From Azohydromonas australica DSM 1124 (GTDB taxonomy: Bacteria > Pseudomonadota > Gammaproteobacteria > Burkholderiales > Burkholderiaceae_C), in contig NZ_KE387215.1 in NCBI RefSeq assembly GCF_000430725.1, positions 1 through 64,000 of the forward strand: DNA of 64,000 nucleotides, in the 5' to 3' direction. Each line of letters opens with the position of its first letter. The first letter of the stretch is position 1. Positions 58,516 through 64,000 of the stretch are shown piece after piece. Made by a program: the position numbers and the translations under genes. The notes under the pieces were generated by a model, which did no database searches, was not told the DNA's origin, and worked only from the letters and a program-made list of their open reading frames with translations.

Positions 58516-59019
58516 TCACCGCCGCCCCGAACACAACGCCAGCCAGCGCTCCACGTCCGCGGCCGAAGGCTTTCCGGCCACCCACAGGGCGCCGGCGTGC
58601 GAGCCCAGGAAGGCCACGTAGGGCGTGACGCTGCCGGGCCACTGCGGGTTCACCGCGTAGCGCAGCGCCTGCGGCGAGCCCGAGAAAGCCATCAGCCGGT
58701 CGGCGCCGCGGTAGTGCCGGTCGGCCAGCAGCGCACGGTCGGATTCGCCCGGCGCCGCGTCGATCACCACCGCCACCAGCGAGGCGTCCAGCTTGCGCTG
58801 GCGGATCTCGCTGGCCATCTGGTCGATCACGGCCGGGCAGTAGGCGCAGTAGGTGGCCGTGAACACCACCACCGTGGGCCGCCCCGGCGCGGTCCGCAGC
58901 TGCTTCCAGGAGTGGGCGTCGAAGGCTTCGACGGCCGTCGGCGCGGCCTGGGCGCCGGCACAGGCCAGCAGCAGCGCGACAGCCAGCGCGCGCGCCGATT
59001 CAGGGAACCAGGGTTTCAA
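58516..59019 (-). CDS. Exported thioredoxin-like protein
   Basis: A 167-residue periplasmic thioredoxin-fold protein. A signal peptide (about 1-25, ending AGAQAAP) leads to VVVFTATYCAYCPAVIDQM, with the redox pair in C-A-Y-C. The start is TTG at 59019, set by AAGGAG six bases upstream; no ATG fits. It overlaps the end of the BNR gene by 20 bp. It likely keeps the metal-binding cysteines of its neighbours reduced or delivers electrons in the TonB receptor cluster. Confidence 0.8.
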   Translation of the reverse strand: MKPWFPESARALAVALLLACAGAQAAPTAVEAFDAHSWKQLRTAPGRPTVVVFTATYCAYCPAVIDQMASEIRQRKLDASLVAVVIDAAPGESDRALLADRHYRGADRLMAFSGSPQALRYAVNPQWPGSVTPYVAFLGSHAGALWVAGKPSAADVERWLALCSGRR

Positions 59020-60229
59020 CTTGCACTCCTTCCGCGGTGCGCCACAGCGCCACGATGCGTTGTCCATGCTGGGCCAGGCGCGGCTGGTCGCTCTCGCCGC
59101 CGCTGCGGCCCAGCTCGCGCAGGCTGAAGCTGCGCCCCTCGTCGGCCGACACCCAGGCCCGCCACCGGAACGCCTCGCCGTCGAAGCCGCGCCAGGTGAT
59201 GGCCACGTGCCGCCCCGCGCTGCGCACGTCGGCATGCTCGGCCTGCGCATCGGGCAGCAGCCGCGGCTCGCCCTGCGGCGTGCCGTCGGCCGTGAGCCGG
59301 CCGTAGCGCACGCCCGCCACGCCGGCGCGCTCGCCGAACCACACGGCGTGATAGCCCTGCGCCGCCGGCGCCAGCCCCGGCCCATGGTGCGGGCAGGCGT
59401 CGATGGCCCAGCCGTCCTGCGTCGCGCGCACGGCCTGCGTGCGCTGCGCCGTGCCGACGATGGCCGCGAAGGCGTGGTCGCGCTGGTTGGGCGCGAACAC
59501 GTGGCGCCACAGCGCGGCCACGCCACCCTCAGGCGCAGGCGCCAGCGCGATGCGGCAGCACTCGCAGCTGTGGTCGGCCACCTTCATGTCCGGCCCGAAG
59601 GTCACGCCGCCGTCGGTGGAGGCGTTGCGGTAAATCGCCGCGCCCCGGTAGTCCTTGCGCCCGGCCGCGCGGCTGGCCTCGGCGTCGCGCTTGTCGATCC
59701 ACAGCGTGTGCAGCGTGCCCTTGGCGTCGAAGGCCACCGCGTCGAAGCGGTGCGTGATCACCTGCTGGTCGCGGTGCACCGTGAAGGGCGCGGAGAAGCT
59801 GCGCCCGCCGTCGGCCGAGCGCAGCATGCGGATGCGCCCCGTGTACGGCTTGTCCAGCGGCTGGGTGTAGGTGATGACGGCACGGCCCTCGGGGCCGAAG
59901 GCGATCTTCGGGCTGCTCTCGCCCTCGGCCGCCACGGTGTCGCCCGCCGTGTCCAGCACCCGCGGCGCGGACCAGCTCCGGCCCGCGTCGGCACTGCTGC
60001 GGGTGAACAGCCGCGCCTGCTCGTCCAGCCCGACGATCCACAGCTCGCCCGAAGGCGAAAACGCGGCGCCGATCGCCAGCTGCGGCTTGTGCCGGCCCAT
60101 GGGGCCTGCGTGGCCCTTGTGGTCAGCGGCGCCCGCCGGCTGCGCTGGCACCGGCACCCCGGCGGCCAGCAGCAGCGCGCCCGTCCAGGCGCACAGCGCC
60201 CGCCGGCCCATCGCACGGCCCGGCCTCAC
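59000..60229 (-). CDS. Exported BNR-repeat (sialidase-like) beta-propeller with CECC motif
   Basis: A 409-residue exported protein with a signal peptide (about 1-33) and several BNR/Asp-box repeats (for example SADAGRSWSAPR, SADGGRSFSAPF, STDGGVTFGP, SADEGRSFSLRE), which form a six-bladed propeller. Catalytic sialidase residues are not evident. ADHSCECCRIAL (about 215) gives a CxCC metal site that is conserved, to my knowledge, in proteins beside TonB receptors. The GTG at 60229 overlaps the receptor stop and has GGAGG upstream. Probably periplasmic metal handling rather than glycan cleavage. Confidence 0.75.
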   Translation of the reverse strand: MRPGRAMGRRALCAWTGALLLAAGVPVPAQPAGAADHKGHAGPMGRHKPQLAIGAAFSPSGELWIVGLDEQARLFTRSSADAGRSWSAPRVLDTAGDTVAAEGESSPKIAFGPEGRAVITYTQPLDKPYTGRIRMLRSADGGRSFSAPFTVHRDQQVITHRFDAVAFDAKGTLHTLWIDKRDAEASRAAGRKDYRGAAIYRNASTDGGVTFGPDMKVADHSCECCRIALAPAPEGGVAALWRHVFAPNQRDHAFAAIVGTAQRTQAVRATQDGWAIDACPHHGPGLAPAAQGYHAVWFGERAGVAGVRYGRLTADGTPQGEPRLLPDAQAEHADVRSAGRHVAITWRGFDGEAFRWRAWVSADEGRSFSLRELGRSGGESDQPRLAQHGQRIVALWRTAEGVQVETLVP

Positions 60230-62385
60230 CACGTCGCCTCCACGCCGGCGACGAGGGTGCGCGGCAGCGCCGGCGAGAACACCGGCGTGTTGGACGTCAC
60301 CCCGGCGCTGTCGGCATAGCGCTTGTCGGCCAGGTTCATGACGCGGCCGAACAGCGCCACGCCGCCCGGCAGGCTCTGCCGCGCGCGCAGGTTGAACACG
60401 TTGTGGCCCGGGTACTTGCCGTAGACCGACGAGTTGCTGGCCTCCAGCCAGTAGGCGCCCAGGCGCACCCATTCGAGCTGCACCGTGCTGCCGTCGCGCG
60501 GCGTCCAGCCCAGGCGCGTGTTGGCCATGAGGCGCGGCGCGCTCTCCATCTCCTTGCCCGAGAAGTTGCCGCTGCTGCTCACCCAGTCCACGTAGGTGTG
60601 CCGGGCCCAGGACAGCGCGGTGTCCAGCCGCCAGCCGGCCGCGAAGCCCTTGTGCAGCCCTACCTCGATGCCGCGGTGCCGCGTCTTGCCCGCGTTCACC
60701 GTGGTCGTCACGTTGGTGGCGAGGTCCTTCTGGCTCACGAGGTCGTCGCGCTTGACCAGCTCATAAACCGCCACGTCGTAGCCCCAGCCGCCGGCGTCGC
60801 CGCGCAGGCCCAGCTCGAACTGGCTGGCCTTGATCGGCTGCAGCCCCAGTGCGGCCTGCGCCTTGGCCTGCGCCTCGCCGGCCGCCGTGGCGCCGCCCGC
60901 GCGGAAGAGCTGGCCCTCCGAAGGCGTGCGGAAGCCCTGGTTGTACGAGGCGTACAGGCTGGCGTTGGAGGCCAGCGCGTAGGTGGCGCCGAGCTTGGGG
61001 CTCAGACGCGAGTAGTCCGCGCTGGCCGAGGGCGTCTGGGCGTACAGGCGCGGACCCGCCGCCGTGGTGTCCGCGGCCAGCTGGTTGCTCATCCGGTAGC
61101 GCAGCACGTCGTAGCGCAGCCCGGCGGTCAGGCGCAGCGCAGACGTGGGCGACAGCTCGCCGTGCACGTAGGGCGAGGCGCTGTGGATGCGCACGTCGTA
61201 GTCGTAGATGCGGCTGCCCAGCGTGTAGCCGGTGTAGGCCGTGTCGGCCCCGGTGCCGGTCTTGGTGAGGTTCAGGCTGTCCTCGGCGTGCGAGCCCCGG
61301 CTGTGGTCCAGGTCCAGCCCGGTGATCAGGCGCGGGCGCAGCAGGCCGCCGAAGTCCTGCCGCCACTTGGCCAGCAGGCCCAGCGAGGTCACGCGCGTGG
61401 TCTCGATGCGCGGATCCGAGCTGAGGTTGAAGCTGCCGTTGAGCTCCATGGCGTTGTGGCGCAGGTAGGGCGTGAGCGTGAGCAGCGCGCCGCCGCCCTC
61501 GTGCTCGGCCTGCGTGGACAGGCGCAGCGCATCGACCTTGCGGAAGGCGATGGCCAGGTTGTTCCTGGTCGGGTTGTTCAGGTAGTCGCCGTAGGTCAGC
61601 GGCGAGTTGGCGCCCGTCTGCTGGTCGATGTGCGTGGCGCCCAGGAGGGTCTTGAGCTGCGTGCCGCCCGCCGTGCCGGCGTCCCAGCGCAGGCTCACGC
61701 TCTGGCGGTCGTAGGCCGTGCCGTCGCGCCAGCCGCCGCTGTGCGTGAGGTTGGCGCCGGCGCGCAGCGCGGCGTCCGCGCCGGTGGGCGTGTTGCCCTC
61801 CAGCAGCAGGCGGCGCCAGCCGTAGCTGCCCAGCTCGCCGGTGGCCGAGCCGCCGGGGTCCATCGCGGGCGTGCGGGTGAGCACGTTGACCGTGCCGCCG
61901 ATGGCGTCGGAGCCGTACAGCGCCGTGTTGGGCCCGCGCACCACCTCCACCCCCGCGGCGCCCAGGATGTCCACCTCGTACAGCGCGTTGTGGTTGAAGA
62001 AGCCGGTGGCCCGGGTCGGGATGCCGTCCTCCAGGTACAGGTACAGCGGTCCGGTGGTGAAAGGCTGGCGGATGGCGGTGCTGTGCCCCTCGCCGTTGGT
62101 CACCGCAATGGCCACGCCCGGCACCTGCCCCAGGAGCTGCTGCGGGTGCGCGGGCGCCGTGAGGCGGATGTCGCGCTCGCGGATCACGCCGACCGAGGCC
62201 GGCGTCTCGGCCAGCCGGGCTTTCTCCCGGGTGCCGGTGACGCTGACCTGCGAGGAGACGGTTTCCGCCTCGGCGGCAGCAGCAACGGCGACGGGCGCCT
62301 CGGACTGCGCCCACGCGCCGGCGCAGAGGCTGAGCATGGCCAGCGCCAGGGGTGTGGGCGCGGGCTTGAAGGAACGGAACTTCAT
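60226..62385 (-). CDS. TonB-dependent outer-membrane receptor
   Basis: A 719-residue receptor. Signal peptide (about 1-26, ending AWAQ), then the plug domain from about 50 (VSVTGTREKARLAETPASVG; GVEVVRGPNTALYGSDAIGG) and a 22-strand barrel ending in the aromatic GVEATW. Close in layout to copper-type receptors such as BfrG, but the ligand cannot be set from sequence. The start has no convincing ribosome-binding site and lies 15 bp after the DUF2946 stop, so translation is probably coupled to it. Confidence 0.9.
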   Translation of the reverse strand: MKFRSFKPAPTPLALAMLSLCAGAWAQSEAPVAVAAAAEAETVSSQVSVTGTREKARLAETPASVGVIRERDIRLTAPAHPQQLLGQVPGVAIAVTNGEGHSTAIRQPFTTGPLYLYLEDGIPTRATGFFNHNALYEVDILGAAGVEVVRGPNTALYGSDAIGGTVNVLTRTPAMDPGGSATGELGSYGWRRLLLEGNTPTGADAALRAGANLTHSGGWRDGTAYDRQSVSLRWDAGTAGGTQLKTLLGATHIDQQTGANSPLTYGDYLNNPTRNNLAIAFRKVDALRLSTQAEHEGGGALLTLTPYLRHNAMELNGSFNLSSDPRIETTRVTSLGLLAKWRQDFGGLLRPRLITGLDLDHSRGSHAEDSLNLTKTGTGADTAYTGYTLGSRIYDYDVRIHSASPYVHGELSPTSALRLTAGLRYDVLRYRMSNQLAADTTAAGPRLYAQTPSASADYSRLSPKLGATYALASNASLYASYNQGFRTPSEGQLFRAGGATAAGEAQAKAQAALGLQPIKASQFELGLRGDAGGWGYDVAVYELVKRDDLVSQKDLATNVTTTVNAGKTRHRGIEVGLHKGFAAGWRLDTALSWARHTYVDWVSSSGNFSGKEMESAPRLMANTRLGWTPRDGSTVQLEWVRLGAYWLEASNSSVYGKYPGHNVFNLRARQSLPGGVALFGRVMNLADKRYADSAGVTSNTPVFSPALPRTLVAGVEATW

Positions 62386-62400
62386 GAAAGGAACACCGGA

Positions 62401-63027
62401 TCACGCCCGCGGGACCGTGGCCCGGAGCGTGGCAAGAGCAGGGAAAGCTCGGCAGGCATGCGCCGCCGTCTCGCGACGGCGCACGCGGGAGCCCGGGCCG
62501 CCGCGCCTTCGACCGGCGGGCTTCAGACCCGGGAAGCGTCGGCGCCGGTGCGCAGGTGGCCCGTGCTTCAGCCGCGCCGCCCAGGCCGCGCTGGCGTCCC
62601 TGAACGCCGTGGCGGCCGGTGCGTGTCCATGCGCCCTGCTCTCCCAGGGTAGGAAGGCCAGCAGGGTGGCGGCCTCCAGGGACTGCGGCGCCAGCGCCGC
62701 CAAGGCCGCCAGCGCGCAGTGGTCGCTGCGGTGCGCGGCCTCGGAGCCTTTGCCGTGCGAGGCCGGCTCCGCCGCCTTCGCATGGGCGGCATGCGCCGCG
62801 TGGGCGTCGTCATGCGCGGCGGGCAGCGACTGCAGCGTCAGTTGCGCCGGCGGCACGCCGTACAGCTCGCACACTTCCCCCACCGCCACGCCCTGCAGCC
62901 GCGCCGCGGCGCTGGCCAGCAGCGGCACCGCGGCCTTGAGCAGCAGTGCCAGGATCGCGAACTGCACGACCCAGCGCGCCAGGCCACGGGCCTGGCGTGG
63001 AGGGCTCATGCGGCGCGCCGGGTTCAT
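62401..63027 (-). CDS. DUF2946-like histidine-rich protein, possible copper-sensing upstream ORF
   Basis: A 208-residue protein. An N-terminal membrane helix (WVVQFAILALLLKAAVPLL) is followed by VCELYGV, a His-rich run (HDDAHAAHAAHAKAAEPASHG), and SDHCALAALAAL, matching DUF2946 except that the usual CxxC is reduced to one Cys. The C-terminal 55 residues are Arg/Pro-rich. In Bordetella pertussis a DUF2946 upstream ORF (CruR) controls the TonB receptor BfrG in response to copper; layout here is the same. Start ATG 63027; ATG 63009 is also possible. Confidence 0.65.
   Translation of the reverse strand: MNPARRMSPPRQARGLARWVVQFAILALLLKAAVPLLASAAARLQGVAVGEVCELYGVPPAQLTLQSLPAAHDDAHAAHAAHAKAAEPASHGKGSEAAHRSDHCALAALAALAPQSLEAATLLAFLPWESRAHGHAPAATAFRDASAAWAARLKHGPPAHRRRRFPGLKPAGRRRGGPGSRVRRRETAAHACRAFPALATLRATVPRA
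62464..62481 (-). promoter_or_regulatory. Hairpin in the 3' part of the DUF2946 gene
   Basis: A perfect 7-bp GC stem CGCCGTC / GACGGCG with a 4-base loop lies inside the end of the DUF2946 gene, about 80 bp before the receptor start. Such a structure could mediate the coupling expected between the two genes. Confidence 0.35.
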
Positions 63028-63067
63028 GGCAAGGCGGTGGCGTGGGGAACGGGCACGGACGCGGGCT

Positions 63068-64000
63068 TCAGCCCACGGCCTGCAGTTGCGCCCGCATCCC
63101 GGGCGTGGTCCAGAGGCTGCCGTCGCGGTGCGCGATCAACGCCTCGGCACCGCCGTGCCGCAGCAGCGGCGGCGCGTCCCGGCCCAGCACCATGGCGGCG
63201 GTGCCGACGCCGTTGACGGCCTCCAGCGTCTCGCCCACCAGCGTCACGCCGTGCGGGCCCTGCGCGGGGTAGCCGGTCTTCGGGTCCAGCACGTGGTGGT
63301 AGCGGCGGCCGTCGCGCACGAAGCAGCGCTCGTAGTCGCCGGACGAGGCCACGAAGCCCCGGTGCACCGGCAGCACGCCCAGCAGCCGCTCGGGCTGGCG
63401 CGGATCGCGCACGCCCACGCGCCAGGCCGGCGCCTGCGCGGGCGCCATCGCCACCACGTCGCCGCCGCCGTTGATCAGCGCCGACTCCACGCCCTGGGCA
63501 CGCAATACGTCCATGCCGGCCTGGAGGATATACAGCTTGGCAATACCACCCAGGTCCAGGCGCATACCGCGCCGGGGCAAATAGGCGGTGCCGGCGCGGG
63601 CATCCAGTACCAATTGCCTATACCCAATGGAGGATAGACGGCTGGATATATAGGAGGGTGCCGGCATTTGCGGCGCCTGGGGATCGAAATGCCATTTCCC
63701 CACACTGCCCACGGTAATGTCGAAGGCGCCGCCACTTTGCCTAGAAATGGACTGGGCCATTTCCAGGACTGTCAATAGTTCCTTCGAAATAGGCACCGGC
63801 TGCAGCCCGGCCGCTAGGCCGATGGCGCCGACGCGGCTGGTGGCCTCGTAGTGGCTCATCTCGGCCGCGAGCGCGCCCATGCGCGCGAAGGCGGCGTCCA
63901 GGGCCGGGCGCAGCAGTGCGGCGTCCGCGGACAGCACGGCGACGTCCACCTGCGTGCCCATGAGGACGCGCGTGTCGCGCAGGCGCGCCGGCCCGGCGTG
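63068..64000 (-). CDS. apbE: FAD:protein FMN transferase ApbE (N-terminus cut by window end)
   Basis: About 310 residues of a flavin transferase that attaches FMN to Thr residues of partner proteins in the periplasm; the beginning lies beyond 64000. TRVLMGTQVDV marks the usual N-terminal domain start. LDLGGIAKLYILQ, SALINGGGDVVAM and HHVLDPKTGYPAQG are the flavin and metal motifs. The frame is open to the last base. A segment of about 63530-63790 has AT-richer, atypical codons. Gap to the DUF2946 gene is 40 bp, same strand. Confidence 0.92.
   Translation of the reverse strand, partial: HAGPARLRDTRVLMGTQVDVAVLSADAALLRPALDAAFARMGALAAEMSHYEATSRVGAIGLAAGLQPVPISKELLTVLEMAQSISRQSGGAFDITVGSVGKWHFDPQAPQMPAPSYISSRLSSIGYRQLVLDARAGTAYLPRRGMRLDLGGIAKLYILQAGMDVLRAQGVESALINGGGDVVAMAPAQAPAWRVGVRDPRQPERLLGVLPVHRGFVASSGDYERCFVRDGRRYHHVLDPKTGYPAQGPHGVTLVGETLEAVNGVGTAAMVLGRDAPPLLRHGGAEALIAHRDGSLWTTPGMRAQLQAVG

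Overview
The window reads as chromosomal DNA of a high-GC betaproteobacterium, most likely order Burkholderiales (Comamonadaceae or a related Rubrivivax/Azohydromonas-type lineage). This rests on protein character and gene neighbourhoods: an mltG-tmk-holB-pilZ-tatD string, clpSA with aat and bpt, an aerobic benzoyl-CoA (box) cluster under a BoxR-type regulator, and short repeats of kinds common in Burkholderiales. No rRNA genes, CRISPR array or phage were seen. Genus is not decidable by eye.

Layout. 1-1000: the 3' end of an insertion-sequence transposase abuts a 5'-truncated, AT-richer gene resembling DUF6602, a small foreign scar. 1004-8774 (minus): six tightly packed polyamine/omega-amino-acid catabolism genes (two class III aminotransferases, PuuD-type amidase, two glutamine-synthetase-like ligases, one aldehyde dehydrogenase). 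9102-14664 (plus): six overlapping genes matching mxaRSACKL, the maturation set of PQQ methanol dehydrogenase, with no dehydrogenase gene beside them. 15154-16470: aceA (isocitrate lyase) behind a long leader with clear inverted operator-like half-sites and followed by a strong terminator. 16687-20445: lipolytic hydrolase, GNAT, NRDE protein, DUF4936 and YgfZ. 20495-25075: mltG-tmk-holB-pilZ-tatD-ankyrin operon. 25310-32311: DUF72 protein, tRNA-Ser(GCU) with promoter and terminator, lysC, tilS, accA, an AlkA-type glycosylase and cysS. 32439-39874: two cyclophilins, lpxH, mtfA, clpA/clpS, a cold-shock protein, aat and bpt. Much of this block looks less GC-rich than its flanks although it is housekeeping.

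40420-42118: two exporters (EamA and LysE types). 42195-58514: a benzoate catabolism island. On the minus strand boxC-boxB-boxA run into enoyl-CoA hydratase, 3-hydroxyacyl-CoA dehydrogenase and MaoC-type genes. boxR lies upstream, and divergently from it run a DUF4863 gene, benzoate-CoA ligase, an alpha/beta hydrolase and a five-gene ABC importer. TGCA-type operator-like sites lie at both promoters. Together these take up benzoate, activate it to benzoyl-CoA, epoxidise and cleave the ring, and begin beta-oxidation. The semialdehyde dehydrogenase and thiolase steps are not in the window.

58516-64000 (minus): ApbE (cut by the window end), a histidine-rich DUF2946-like protein, a TonB-dependent receptor, a BNR beta-propeller protein with a CECC motif, and a thioredoxin-like protein. 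This resembles copper-responsive bfrG-type operons in which a DUF2946 upstream ORF controls the receptor. It and the orphan mxa set are the most interesting leads.
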